A stretch of DNA of 64,000 nt. Source: Terrimesophilobacter sp044464485. Lineage in GTDB: Bacteria > Actinomycetota > Actinomycetes > Actinomycetales > Microbacteriaceae. The notes under the pieces are model-generated. The model saw only the letters and a list, made by a program, of their open reading frames with translations, was not told the origin of the DNA and made no database searches. The DNA lies in assembly GCA_044464485.1 (NCBI GenBank), contig JBIQLG010000009.1:27560-91559 (forward strand), read 5' to 3'. Positions 50,704-58,588 of the stretch are shown piece after piece (position 1 is the first letter of the stretch; the number at the start of each line of letters is the position of its first letter). Position numbers and translations under genes: made by a program.

Positions 50704-50725
50704 AAGTGTCCGCTATTTGACACTT
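50704..50725 (-). promoter_or_regulatory. Hairpin 3 in the rpoA leader
   Basis: AAGTGTC (50704-50710) pairs with GACACTT (50719-50725) around an 8-nt AT-rich loop. It is the last hairpin before the rpoA ribosome binding site (AAAGGA). Confidence 0.6.
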
Positions 50726-50733
50726 GTGCGTTC

Positions 50734-50752
50734 AACCGGTGGCGGGCCGGTT
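50734..50752 (-). promoter_or_regulatory. Hairpin 2 in the rpoA leader
   Basis: AACCGG (50734-50739) pairs with CCGGTT (50747-50752) around a 7-nt loop. On the minus strand it directly precedes hairpin 3. Confidence 0.55.
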
Positions 50753-50801
50753 GTTCTTTTGAGTTATGTACTGCGATGAAAATTTGTTCAGTTTGTTTGG
50801 T

Positions 50802-50824
50802 CCGGTTCCCGAGACGAGAACCGG
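50802..50824 (-). promoter_or_regulatory. Hairpin 1 in the rpsK-rpoA intergenic region
   Basis: CCGGTTC (50802-50808) pairs with GAACCGG (50818-50824) around a 9-nt loop. An AT-rich stretch of about 45 nt follows on the minus strand, which might hold a secondary promoter or a T-poor terminator tail. Confidence 0.55.
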
Positions 50825-50898
50825 CGCTGGCGTTTGGCGAACACCAGAAATGGCCCCGCCCCCGAGCTCCAGCGAACTGGCGTGCCTCGGCGTAACCG

Positions 50899-51297
50899 TC
50901 AGACCCTGCGGCGCTTGGGTGGCCGGCAGCCGTTGTGTGCCTGAGGGGTCACATCGTTGATCGAACCCACCTCAAGACCGGCAGCCTGAAGCGAACGGAT
51001 CGCCGTCTCGCGACCGGAGCCCGGACCCTTGACGAACACGTCGACCTTCTTGACGCCGTGCTCCTGCGCCTGACGCGCAGCCGACTCCGCCGACATCTGC
51101 GCGGCATACGGCGTCGACTTGCGGGATCCCTTGAATCCCACCACCCCTGACGACGACCAGCTGAGCACGGCGCCGTTGGGGTCGGTGATCGTAACAATCG
51201 TGTTGTTGAACGTCGACTTGATGTGAGCCTGGCCCACTGCGACGTTCTTCTTTTCCTTGCGACGCGGTTTGCGTGCCGCGCTCTTGGGTGCTGCCAT
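50899..51297 (-). CDS. rpsK: 30S ribosomal protein S11
   Basis: A 132-residue protein of normal length. The core starts at KKNVAVGQAHIKSTFNNTIVTITDPNGAVLSWSSSG, with QAGL-type RSLQAAGLEVGSINDVTPQAHNGCRPPKRRRV at the C-terminus, near the mRNA exit channel. The N-terminus is Lys/Arg-rich. It lies 38 nt after rpsM. Confidence 0.97.
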   Translation of the reverse strand: MAAPKSAARKPRRKEKKNVAVGQAHIKSTFNNTIVTITDPNGAVLSWSSSGVVGFKGSRKSTPYAAQMSAESAARQAQEHGVKKVDVFVKGPGSGRETAIRSLQAAGLEVGSINDVTPQAHNGCRPPKRRRV

Positions 51298-51335
51298 GGT
51301 GATGGTCTCCTGTCGAAATTCTTGGGAAGCCGCGC

Positions 51336-51710
51336 TTAGCGGGCCTTCTTCTTACCAGCGACGGTGCGCTTGGGTCCCTTGCGGGTGCGGGCATTGGTCT
51401 TGGTGCGCTGGCCGTGAACGGGCAGCCCTCTGCGGTGGCGGATGCCCTGGTAGCTTCCGATTTCAACCTTGCGGCGGATGTCTGCGGCGACCTCGCGGCG
51501 AAGGTCACCCTCAACTTTGAAGTTCGCTTCGATGTAGTCGCGCAATTCGATGAGCTGTTCATCGCTGAGGTCTTTGACGCGAATCTCACCGCTGATACCG
51601 GTGTCGGCGAGCGCCTTGAGCGATCGCGTGCGACCTACGCCGTAGATGTAGGTTAATGCGACTTCCACGCGCTTGTCGCGAGGAATGTCGACTCCTGCCA
51701 AACGAGCCAT
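51336..51710 (-). CDS. rpsM: 30S ribosomal protein S13
   Basis: A 124-residue protein with ARLAGVDIPRDKRVEVALTYIYGVG and the C-terminal HRRGLPVHGQRTKTNARTRKGPKRTVAGKKK, which contacts tRNA and bridge B1. Length is normal. It is preceded by a 210-nt gap after rpmJ that contains a hairpin. Confidence 0.97.
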   Translation of the reverse strand: MARLAGVDIPRDKRVEVALTYIYGVGRTRSLKALADTGISGEIRVKDLSDEQLIELRDYIEANFKVEGDLRREVAADIRRKVEIGSYQGIRHRRGLPVHGQRTKTNARTRKGPKRTVAGKKKAR

Positions 51711-51894
51711 TCTGGCTACTCCTGAATTTCAGTGGAGGTGTGGAGCAGTATCTGTGCATCGGCCTCCAACCGATGGTGTCCCCGTCTCGCACCTCTCGGT
51801 GCTCGCGGATCTGATGCTGCCGTGTTCAGTTATTGAGTTGTACGTTGTGAGGCGTCAGTCCGGGCCATCCGGAACGAGACCCACGCCAGTGTCA

Positions 51895-51914
51895 GGAGGC
51901 CGAAAACGGCCTCC
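51895..51914. terminator. Hairpin immediately downstream of rpmJ
   Basis: GGAGGCCG (51895-51902) pairs with CGGCCTCC (51907-51914), loop AAAA (TTTT on the transcript strand). It starts 6 nt after the rpmJ stop. There is no T-run, so it may pause or attenuate transcription into rpsM rather than stop it. Confidence 0.55.
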
Positions 51915-51920
51915 GTCGCT

Positions 51921-52034
51921 CTAGCCCTGACGCTGTTTGTGACGCGGGTTTTCGCAAATGACCATGACCCGACCGTTGCGGCGGATCACCTTGCACTTGT
52001 CGCAAATCTTCTTAACGCTGGGATTGACCTTCAT
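51921..52034 (-). CDS. rpmJ: 50S ribosomal protein L36
   Basis: A 37-residue protein with the zinc-binding pattern of the C+ type: Cys11, Cys14, Cys27 and His32 (ICDKCKVIRR, VICENPRH). It starts MKVNPSVKKICD, as usual. The zinc-free paralogue is not in the window. The gene lies 66 nt after the infA stop and before rpsM. Confidence 0.97.
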   Translation of the reverse strand: MKVNPSVKKICDKCKVIRRNGRVMVICENPRHKQRQG

Positions 52035-52100
52035 TTTGTGCTCTCTCGCTGTCCTCGTACCCGCGGGATGCCGTGGGCCGTTACTTTCCGGCAGTCAGTG

Positions 52101-52322
52101 CTACTTGTAGCGGTAGACGATACGTCCCCGTGTCAGGTCGTAAGGGCTGAGCTCCACAATCACTTTGTCCTCAGGGAGGATTCGGATGTAGTGCTGGCGC
52201 ATCTTGCCGGAGATGTGCGCAAGAACGCGGTGGCCGTTGGTCAACTCAACGCGAAACATCGCGTTGGGAAGTGCCTCGACTACCGATCCCTCGATCTCGA
52301 TGACGCCGTCTTTTTTTGCCAT
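52101..52322 (-). CDS. infA: Translation initiation factor IF-1
   Basis: A 73-residue S1-fold protein starting AKKDGVIEIEGSVVEALPNAMFRVEL and ending LTRGRIVYRYK, the standard bacterial IF-1 with normal length. It binds the A site during initiation. A promoter with TTGGCG-18-TAAGAT lies about 95-125 nt upstream, just past the adk hairpin, so infA begins its own transcript. Confidence 0.98.
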   Translation of the reverse strand: MAKKDGVIEIEGSVVEALPNAMFRVELTNGHRVLAHISGKMRQHYIRILPEDKVIVELSPYDLTRGRIVYRYK

Positions 52323-52417
52323 AACTCGCTAACATGAGTGGTACTGATTGCTGGTCGTGCGGTGGATGTTCAGTGGCGCGGGCACACGAATATGTTGGCC
52401 AAAGACACCAAGGATCT

Positions 52418-52447
52418 ATCTTAGGGGATATTTCAGCCTCCCGCCAA
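52418..52447 (-). promoter_or_regulatory. Promoter of infA-rpmJ-rpsM-rpsK-rpoA-rplQ
   Basis: On the minus strand TTGGCG (complement of 52442-52447) and TAAGAT (complement of 52418-52423) are separated by 18 nt. It lies directly after the adk hairpin and would give a leader of about 90 nt. Confidence 0.7.
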
Positions 52448-52466
52448 CCGAATAATTGCTATTCGG
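52448..52466 (-). terminator. Hairpin at the adk stop codon
   Basis: CCGAATA (52448-52454) and TATTCGG (52460-52466) form a 7-bp stem with a 5-nt loop. The arm contains the adk stop. It separates the spc-type transcript from the infA promoter; no T-run follows. Confidence 0.6.
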
Positions 52467-53076
52467 AGGTTGCCGACGCTCTTTCCTGCCCGGGAACATC
52501 GATACCGTGCTCGGCAAGGCCGCGCAGAATGCGCTCGGCCACGTCATCAACGGCACCGATCCCATCAACGGAGACCAGCATGCCGCGCTCTCCGTACACT
52601 TCGACGAGCGGTGCCGTCTCGCGGCGGAACACTTCCTGACGGTGCCGGATGGCCTCTTCCGAGTCGTCGACCCTGCCCTGCTCCATTGAGCGTTTGCGTA
52701 GCCGCGCCACGACGACTTCGACGTCAGCCTCCAGGCGGATCACGGCATCGAGGCTCTGACTCTTCTCCGCGAGAATCTGGTCGAGATAGTTCACCTGCGA
52801 GAGCGTGCGGGGATAGCCATCCAGCAGGAACCCCTGGGTCGCGTCCGGCTCGCTGAGTCGGGAACGCACCAATTCGTTGGTGAGGGAATCCGGCACGTAG
52901 TCGCCGGCATCCACGATGCTCTTGACCTCGCGCCCCAGCGGCGTCTCATTCTTGATGTTGTATCGAAAAATGTCGCCCGTCGCGATGGCCGGGATGTCGA
53001 ACAGCGCAGAGAGCCTGGCCGCCTGAGTGCCTTTTCCCGCGCCCGGTGGCCCGATGATGAGGAATCGACCGCTCAT
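52459..53076 (-). CDS. adk: Adenylate kinase
   Basis: A 205-residue short-form kinase. P-loop GPPGAGKGTQ, the AMP-binding SALFDIPAIATGDIFR, and LDGYPRTLSQ are present; the lid is short and carries no zinc-Cys motif. It balances ATP, ADP and AMP. The start overlaps the secY stop by 4 nt (ATGA), and the adk gene ends the spc-like transcript with a hairpin at its stop. Confidence 0.97.
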   Translation of the reverse strand: MSGRFLIIGPPGAGKGTQAARLSALFDIPAIATGDIFRYNIKNETPLGREVKSIVDAGDYVPDSLTNELVRSRLSEPDATQGFLLDGYPRTLSQVNYLDQILAEKSQSLDAVIRLEADVEVVVARLRKRSMEQGRVDDSEEAIRHRQEVFRRETAPLVEVYGERGMLVSVDGIGAVDDVAERILRGLAEHGIDVPGQERASATSE

Positions 53077-54398
53077 CGCAGCAAGCCTTCGTAGTGCCGT
53101 TGCTGCAGTTGCGCATCGATCTGTTTCACCGTTTCAAGCCCGACGCCGACGATAATCAGGATGCTGGCGCCGCCAAAGGGGAAGTTCTGGTTTGCGCCGA
53201 ACCAACTGAGTGCGAAGAGCGGGATGAGTGCCACAATGCCCAGGTATAACGAACCCGGAAGCGTGATCCTCGTGAGAACGTAGTCGAGGTACTCCGCCGT
53301 CGGACGCCCAGCCCTGATTCCGGGGATGAAGCCGCCGTACTTTTTCATGTTGTCGGCAACCTCTTCGGGGTTGAACGTGATCGCCACGTAGAAGTAGGTG
53401 AAGCCGATGTTGAGGAGGAAATACACGAGCATGTAGAGCGCACTGTCGCCGGAGCGAAGGTTGTCGCTGATCCAGGTCACCCAGAACGCGGGTGCCTGAC
53501 CCGGCTGGGGCTGGTTGAACTGGGCGACGAGCGCGGGCAGGTAGAGCAGGCTCGACGCGAAGATCACCGGGATCACGCCGGCCATGTTGACCTTGATGGG
53601 GATGTAGGTGTTGTTCCCGCCGTAGGTGCGCCTGCCCACCATCCGTTTGGCATATTGCACGGGTATCCGGCGCTGGGACTGCTCGACGAACACAACGAGC
53701 GTCATGATCACGAGCCCGATGACGAGAACCAGGAGGAACGCGTCGAGCCCTTTCGCGACCTGGATGCCCCACAGCGCGGTCGGGAACTGGGCGGCGATCG
53801 AGATGAAGATGAGCAGCGACATCCCGTTGCCGATGCCGCGTTCGGTGATGAGCTCGCCCATCCACATGATGAGACCGGTACCCGCGGTCATCGTGATGAC
53901 CATGAGGAGGACCGCGTACCACTGGTCGTTGCTCAGCAGCTGGCTGCACTCCGGCGTGCCGCTCGAGTTGGGGAACAGCGCCCCGCTCCTGGCGACCGTG
54001 ACGAGAGTCGTGGACTGCAGGATTGCCAGACCGATCGTCAGGTAACGCGTGTACTGCGTGAGCTTGGCCTGCCCTGCCTGACCTTCCTTGTACAGCGTGT
54101 CGAAGTGCGGGATGACGACGCGAAGCAGCTGGACGATGATCGACGCCGTGATGTACGGCATGATTCCGAGAGCGAAAATCGACAGCTGCAGGAGCGCGCC
54201 ACCGCTGAACAGGTTCACGAGGTCATAAAGGCCCGTCGTGCCGGCCTCGCTGCCGAGGCAGGTTTGAACGTTCTGATAGTCGATAAACGGGGTGGGGATG
54301 AACGATCCCAGCCGGAACAGAGCTATGACGCCCAGCGTGAAACCGATCTTTCTGCGAAGATCAGGCGTGCGGAAAATCCGCATAATTGCGCCGAACAC
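53073..54398 (-). CDS. secY: Protein translocase subunit SecY
   Basis: A 441-residue protein with ten membrane segments, starting IMRIFRTPDLRRKIGFTLGVIALFRLGSFIPTPF. The second plug region LFSGGALLQLSIFALGIMPYITASI, RRIPVQYAKRMVGRRTYGG and the cytoplasmic loop IRAGRPTAEYLD are typical. It forms the Sec channel with SecE and SecG. The GTG start follows AGGAGG at 5 nt; it overlaps adk by 4 nt. Confidence 0.98.
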   Translation of the reverse strand: MFGAIMRIFRTPDLRRKIGFTLGVIALFRLGSFIPTPFIDYQNVQTCLGSEAGTTGLYDLVNLFSGGALLQLSIFALGIMPYITASIIVQLLRVVIPHFDTLYKEGQAGQAKLTQYTRYLTIGLAILQSTTLVTVARSGALFPNSSGTPECSQLLSNDQWYAVLLMVITMTAGTGLIMWMGELITERGIGNGMSLLIFISIAAQFPTALWGIQVAKGLDAFLLVLVIGLVIMTLVVFVEQSQRRIPVQYAKRMVGRRTYGGNNTYIPIKVNMAGVIPVIFASSLLYLPALVAQFNQPQPGQAPAFWVTWISDNLRSGDSALYMLVYFLLNIGFTYFYVAITFNPEEVADNMKKYGGFIPGIRAGRPTAEYLDYVLTRITLPGSLYLGIVALIPLFALSWFGANQNFPFGGASILIIVGVGLETVKQIDAQLQQRHYEGLLR

Positions 54399-54507
54399 TG
54401 AGGCCTCCTGAGTTTGCGGGTAGTGCAGAGCCAGTTCCCCTTGCGGGGCGCTGTCACGGCTGGTTCGCGTCAGTCGAGCATTTCGGATGGAAATCCACCC
54501 GGCACGC

Positions 54508-55335
54508 TCACTTCACCGAACCGCCTGCGGCCAGAATCTTCTGCTCGGCTGAACCAGAGATCTTGTCGACCGCAACATTCAGCTTAACGTCAATCTCGCC
54601 GGCTCCGAGAACCTTCACCTTTTCGTTCTTGCGCACTGCGCCCTTTGCGACCAGATCACTTACCGTGACGTCGCCGCCCTTGGGGTAGAGCTCGGCGAGG
54701 CGTTCGAGGTTCACGACCTGGTATTCCACCCGGAACGGATTCTTGAATCCGCGCAGCTTCGGTGTGCGCATCACGCTGTTCAGGTTTCCACCCTCGAGCC
54801 CGACGCGAACCTGGTAACGAGCCTTCGTACCCTTGGTTCCTCGACCTGCTGTCTTGCCCTTGGATGCTTCACCGCGTCCAACCCGCGTCTTGGCGGTTTT
54901 CGAACCGGGAGCGGGGCGCAGGTGGTGCATCTTCAGAACCTGCGGGCGCGAGACGACATCCTTCGACGCCGACTTCTTGGCCGACGCGGCCTTCTTGGCC
55001 GTTCCGCTCGCCGAGGAGCTGGCGGTGCCAGCGTTGTCTGAACTGGCTTTCGGGGTTGCCTTGGTTGCAGCGGGCTTCGATGCGGTCGACTTGGGGGCTG
55101 CGGCTTTCGCCGTAGTCTTCGGTGCAGCTTTCGACGCGGCAGCCTTAGGGGCCGCCGTCTTGGCGGGCGCCTTCGCGGCAGTCTTCGGTGCAGCCTTCGA
55201 CTCAGCAGCCTTCGCGGGTGCCTTCGCAGCGGTCTTGGATGCTGCGGCCTTCGGTGCAGCCTTCGCGGCGGGCTTTGCCGCAGCCTTTGCTGCAGGCTTC
55301 TTCGCTGGCGTCTTCTTCTCGGCTTCGTCAGCCAT
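54508..55335 (-). CDS. rplO: 50S ribosomal protein L15 with ~130-residue Ala/Lys/Pro-rich N-terminal tail
   Basis: A 275-residue protein, nearly twice the usual L15 length. Residues 1-130 are low-complexity Ala/Lys/Pro/Ser with repeated KAA, PKAA and AKAP units, resembling histone-H1-like tails. The L15 core begins near residue 132 (VLKMHHLRPAPGSKTAKTRVGRGEASKG) and runs to the end with normal length (~144). The ATG overlaps the rpmD stop by one base (TAATG), which is strong evidence that the long form is the real start. Confidence 0.95.
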   Translation of the reverse strand: MADEAEKKTPAKKPAAKAAAKPAAKAAPKAAASKTAAKAPAKAAESKAAPKTAAKAPAKTAAPKAAASKAAPKTTAKAAAPKSTASKPAATKATPKASSDNAGTASSSASGTAKKAASAKKSASKDVVSRPQVLKMHHLRPAPGSKTAKTRVGRGEASKGKTAGRGTKGTKARYQVRVGLEGGNLNSVMRTPKLRGFKNPFRVEYQVVNLERLAELYPKGGDVTVSDLVAKGAVRKNEKVKVLGAGEIDVKLNVAVDKISGSAEQKILAAGGSVK

Positions 55336-55517
55336 TAGTCAATCTCCTCGACTTTGACCAGGTGCGCCACGGTACGAACGTAACCGCGGTTCTGCGAATT
55401 GTCTTCGCGCACCACGACATCACCGATGCGCTTGAGCCCGAGGCTCCGCAGGGTGTCGCGTTGGTTCTGCTTTTCACTGATCTTTGATTTGATCTGGGTC
55501 ACTTTGAGACGAGCCAT
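55335..55517 (-). CDS. rpmD: 50S ribosomal protein L30
   Basis: A 60-residue protein starting ARLKVTQIKSKISEKQNQRDTLRSLGLKRIGDVVVRED, the standard bacterial L30. The stop overlaps the rplO start (TAATG) and its start overlaps the rpsE stop at 55517, so the three genes are coupled. Confidence 0.97.
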   Translation of the reverse strand: MARLKVTQIKSKISEKQNQRDTLRSLGLKRIGDVVVREDNSQNRGYVRTVAHLVKVEEID

Positions 55518-56257
55518 CAGGCACTCGCTTTCTCTGCATCGGCCTTTGCCTTCGCCGATTCGGCCTGGATGCGCAGAATCTGCGCGGGCACAACGTGATC
55601 GATGGCGAGGCCGCGACGCCCGGCAACGGCACTCGGCTCTTCAAGTTGCTGAAGCGCAGCGACCGTTGCGTGCACGATGTTGATGGTGTTCGAGGACCCC
55701 AGTGACTTGCTCAGCACGTCATGGATGCCCGCGCACTCCAGAACCGCGCGAACCGGTCCACCGGCAATAACGCCGGTACCTGCCGCAGCGGGGCGAAGCA
55801 GAACAACGCCGGCAGCCGCCTCGCCCTGAACCGGGTGCGGAATGCTGTTTCCTACGCGGGGAACGCGGAAGAAGTTCTTTTTGGCCTCCTCGACACCCTT
55901 CGAGATGGCGAGCGGGACTTCGCGAGCTTTGCCGTATCCGACTCCCACGAGGCCGTTCCCGTCTCCGACGACGACGAGAGCCGTGAAGCTGAACCGACGT
56001 CCGCCCTTGACCACCTTCGACACGCGGTTGATCGTAACGACGCGCTCCAGGAATTGACTCTTGTCTGAGTCGCGACTCCCGCGCTGCTGATTCGGGTTGC
56101 GCTCACGGCCGCCACGGCGCGCCTCACGCGGCTCGTTGACGGTCTCCGGCTCCGACTTCTCGGCAGTCGCGGCGGTCGCGGCCTGAGCGGTCGTATCGAC
56201 CTCGGTCGCTTCTGCAGTCACTGGCTGCTCCTTGTCTTGAGTATTTTCTGTGCTCAC
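55517..56257 (-). CDS. rpsE: 30S ribosomal protein S5 with acidic N-terminal tail
   Basis: A 246-residue protein. Residues 1-65 form a Thr/Glu/Ala-rich tail followed by an Arg-rich stretch; the S5 core begins FLERVVTINRVSKVVKGGRRFSFTALVVVGDG and continues GNSIPHPVQGEAAAGVVLLRPAAAGTGVIAGG. Core length is normal. The start overlaps the rplR stop by 4 nt. Confidence 0.97.
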   Translation of the reverse strand: MSTENTQDKEQPVTAEATEVDTTAQAATAATAEKSEPETVNEPREARRGGRERNPNQQRGSRDSDKSQFLERVVTINRVSKVVKGGRRFSFTALVVVGDGNGLVGVGYGKAREVPLAISKGVEEAKKNFFRVPRVGNSIPHPVQGEAAAGVVLLRPAAAGTGVIAGGPVRAVLECAGIHDVLSKSLGSSNTINIVHATVAALQQLEEPSAVAGRRGLAIDHVVPAQILRIQAESAKAKADAEKASA

Positions 56258-56625
56258 AGGTTCAATCCACCCTCTCGAGCTCCTTCGGCGATCGCGGCAA
56301 CGCGACCTGCGTAGCGGCTCCCGCCGCGGTCGAACACCACGGCGTCGATGCCCGCCTTCTTTGCTCGTTCTGCGACGAGTTCGCCGACCTTGCGAGCCTT
56401 TGCGGTTTTGTCGCCCGCGAGACCGCGCAGATCCGTTTCCATCGTCGATGCCGACGCAAGCGTGAAGCCCTTGCTGTCATCGACGACCTGCACGAACACG
56501 TGGCGGGCAGAGCGGGTGACGACCAGACGCGGACGTGCCTCGGTGCCCACAACCTTCTTGCGAAGTCGGGCGTGCCGGCGATCCTTCGCCGCCGACTTGC
56601 TCTTTCCTCGAGTACCTGTAGCCAT
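56254..56625 (-). CDS. rplR: 50S ribosomal protein L18
   Basis: A 123-residue 5S-rRNA-binding protein: RHARLRKKVVGTEARPRLVVTRSARHVFVQVVDDSKG and the C-terminal VFDRGGSRYAGRVAAIAEGAREGGL. It lies 3 nt after rplF and overlaps rpsE by 4 nt. Confidence 0.97.
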   Translation of the reverse strand: MATGTRGKSKSAAKDRRHARLRKKVVGTEARPRLVVTRSARHVFVQVVDDSKGFTLASASTMETDLRGLAGDKTAKARKVGELVAERAKKAGIDAVVFDRGGSRYAGRVAAIAEGAREGGLNL

Positions 56626-56628
56626 GGT

Positions 56629-57165
56629 TTACTTACCAGCCTTTCCGGCCTTGCGGCGGACAACCTCGCCCGCATACCGCACACCCTTGCCCTTGTACGG
56701 TTCAGGTTTGCGCAGCTTGCGGATATTGGCCGCGACTTCGCCGACCTGCTGCTTGTCAATGCCGTGAACCGCAAGCTTCGTGTTCCCCTCCACGGAGAAG
56801 GTGATGCCGGCGGGCGGTTCCACGGTGATGGAGTGGGAGTAACCGAGCGCGAACTCGAGGCCGCTGCCCTTCTGTGCAACGCGGTAACCGGTACCCACAA
56901 TCTCCAGGCCCTTGGAGTAACCCTCGGTGACCCCGATGATCTGATTGTGGATAAGCGTGCGCGTGAGACCGTGGAGCGAACGCGATTCGCGCTCGTCATC
57001 CGGACGGGTCACGAGAATCTGGCCATCTTCGAGCTTTACCTCGATGGGGCTCGCCACGGTGAGGCTGAGCTCACCCTTGGGGCCCTTCACGGTAACGGCA
57101 GAGCCGTCAACGGTGATGTTGACGCCAGACGGAACATCAATCGGAAGTCTTCCAATACGCGACAT
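56629..57165 (-). CDS. rplF: 50S ribosomal protein L6
   Basis: A 178-residue protein starting SRIGRLPIDVPSGVNITVDGSAVTVKGPKGELS, with two alpha/beta repeats and the C-terminal EPYKGKGVRYAGEVVRRKAGKAGK. The ATG at 57165 is chosen for the conserved start; it lies 5 nt after the rpsH stop. Confidence 0.97.
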   Translation of the reverse strand: MSRIGRLPIDVPSGVNITVDGSAVTVKGPKGELSLTVASPIEVKLEDGQILVTRPDDERESRSLHGLTRTLIHNQIIGVTEGYSKGLEIVGTGYRVAQKGSGLEFALGYSHSITVEPPAGITFSVEGNTKLAVHGIDKQQVGEVAANIRKLRKPEPYKGKGVRYAGEVVRRKAGKAGK

Positions 57166-57170
57166 GGCAA

Positions 57171-57569
57171 TTACCACACGTAGGCGAGGACTTCCCCACC
57201 CACGCCTTTCTCGGTCGCCTGGCGGTCCGTGAGGAGGCCAGAGGAGGTTGACAGGATGGCAACTCCGAGTCCGCCAAGTACCCGGGGAATCTCGTTCGAC
57301 TTTGCGTACACGCGAAGACCGGGCTTCGATACGCGCTTAATTCCCGCGATCGAACGCTCACGGTTCGGACCGTACTTCAGGTCGATGGTCAGCGTCGAGC
57401 CGACGCGGGCAGGCTCAACCTTCCACGACGTGATGTAACCCTCGGTCTTGAGGATCTCCGAAATGTGGGTTTTGAGCTTGCTGCTCGGCATCGAGACGGT
57501 CTCGTGAAATGCCGAGTTCGCGTTGCGCAGTCTGGTCAGCATGTCTGCGACCGGATCTGTCATTGTCAT
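57171..57569 (-). CDS. rpsH: 30S ribosomal protein S8
   Basis: A 132-residue protein starting MTDPVADMLTRLRNANSAFHETVSMPSSKLK and ending STSSGLLTDRQATEKGVGGEVLAYVW, the standard S8. The ATG at 57569 follows AGGAAA. It comes 67 nt after rplE with no rpsN (S14) between them. Confidence 0.97.
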   Translation of the reverse strand: MTMTDPVADMLTRLRNANSAFHETVSMPSSKLKTHISEILKTEGYITSWKVEPARVGSTLTIDLKYGPNRERSIAGIKRVSKPGLRVYAKSNEIPRVLGGLGVAILSTSSGLLTDRQATEKGVGGEVLAYVW

Positions 57570-57636
57570 AATTTTTTCCTGTTTCTCGTTCTGGTTTCGC
57601 ACATCCGTTACACGAATGACGACCTGGATCGATCGG

Positions 57637-58236
57637 TTACTGCTGGTCGGTGGTTTCGTTGCTCCGGAAGGGGAACCCGAGCGCCTTGAGGAGCGCCCGG
57701 CCTTCGTCGTCGTTCCTGGCCGACGTCACAACCGTGATGTCGAAGCCGCGAACGCGGTCAATTTTGTCCTGGTCGATCTCGTGGAACATGGACTGCTCGT
57801 TGAGGCCGAACGTGTAGTTGCCGTGGCCGTCGAACTGACGGTCCGACAGGCCGCGGAAGTCGCGGATGCGGGGAAGCGCGAGCGTGAGCAGGCGGTCCAG
57901 GAACTCCCAGGCACGGTCGCCGCGCAGGGTGACGTGTGCGCCGATGGGCTGGCCTTCACGAAGTTTGAACTGCGCAATCGACTTGCGAGCGGCAGTGACC
58001 TGCGGCTTCTGCCCCGTGATCGCGGCGAGGTCCTTGACGGCACCGTCGATGATCTTGCCATCGCGTGCCGCCTCGCCCACTCCCGTGTTCACGACGATCT
58101 TCACGAGACCGGGCACCTGGTGCACGTTCGTGAATCCGAAGTCCTTCTTCAGCTTTGCCGAAATCTCGGTCTTGTACTTCTGCTTGAGGCGCGGCTGAAT
58201 CTTGACAGCCGGCGCGGCAGTAGTTGTGTCAGTCAT
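57637..58236 (-). CDS. rplE: 50S ribosomal protein L5
   Basis: A 199-residue protein with QVPGLVKIVVNTGVGEAARDGK, PQVTAARKSIAQFKLREGQPIGAHVTLRG and the C-terminal DITVVTSARNDDEGRALLKALGFPF. It binds 5S rRNA. The N-terminus carries about 15 extra residues (TDTTTAAPAVK) compared with E. coli L5. It shares its start with the rplX stop (TAATG). Confidence 0.97.
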   Translation of the reverse strand: MTDTTTAAPAVKIQPRLKQKYKTEISAKLKKDFGFTNVHQVPGLVKIVVNTGVGEAARDGKIIDGAVKDLAAITGQKPQVTAARKSIAQFKLREGQPIGAHVTLRGDRAWEFLDRLLTLALPRIRDFRGLSDRQFDGHGNYTFGLNEQSMFHEIDQDKIDRVRGFDITVVTSARNDDEGRALLKALGFPFRSNETTDQQ

Positions 58237-58586
58237 TACAGGTCCTCACCTGAGCTCTTGGAGAAGCGCACACGCACGGTCTTGCCGTCCGCGTTCTTCT
58301 CCACTCGGAATCCGACGCGCGTCGGCTTCTTGGTCTTCGGGTCCACGAGAGCAACATTGGAAATGTGAATGGGTGACTCGAACGTTTCGAGGCCGCCCGT
58401 CTTCGTGCCGCGCTGAGTCTGGCCGACGCGCGTGTGCTTCGTCACGAAGTTCACGCCCTCGACGATGACGCGGTTCTTCTCGACGAGAACCTCCTTGACG
58501 CGACCCTGCTTTCCACGGTCGCCACCGCGGGCCTGCGAGGGGCCGCTGATGACCTGGACGAGGTCGCCTTTCTTGATGTTCGCCAT
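58236..58586 (-). CDS. rplX: 50S ribosomal protein L24
   Basis: A 116-residue KOW-domain protein: KGDLVQVISGPSQARGGDRGKQGRVKEVLVEKNRVIVEGVN and HISNVALVDPKTKKPTRVGFR. It starts folding of 23S rRNA domain I. The stop overlaps rplE; it lies 2 nt after rplN. Confidence 0.97.
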   Translation of the reverse strand: MANIKKGDLVQVISGPSQARGGDRGKQGRVKEVLVEKNRVIVEGVNFVTKHTRVGQTQRGTKTGGLETFESPIHISNVALVDPKTKKPTRVGFRVEKNADGKTVRVRFSKSSGEDL

Positions 58587-58588
58587 GA

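Noticed and set aside
57570..57636. Hidden rpsN between rplE and rpsH
   Set aside because: Only 67 nt are available and no CxxC pattern appears in any frame.
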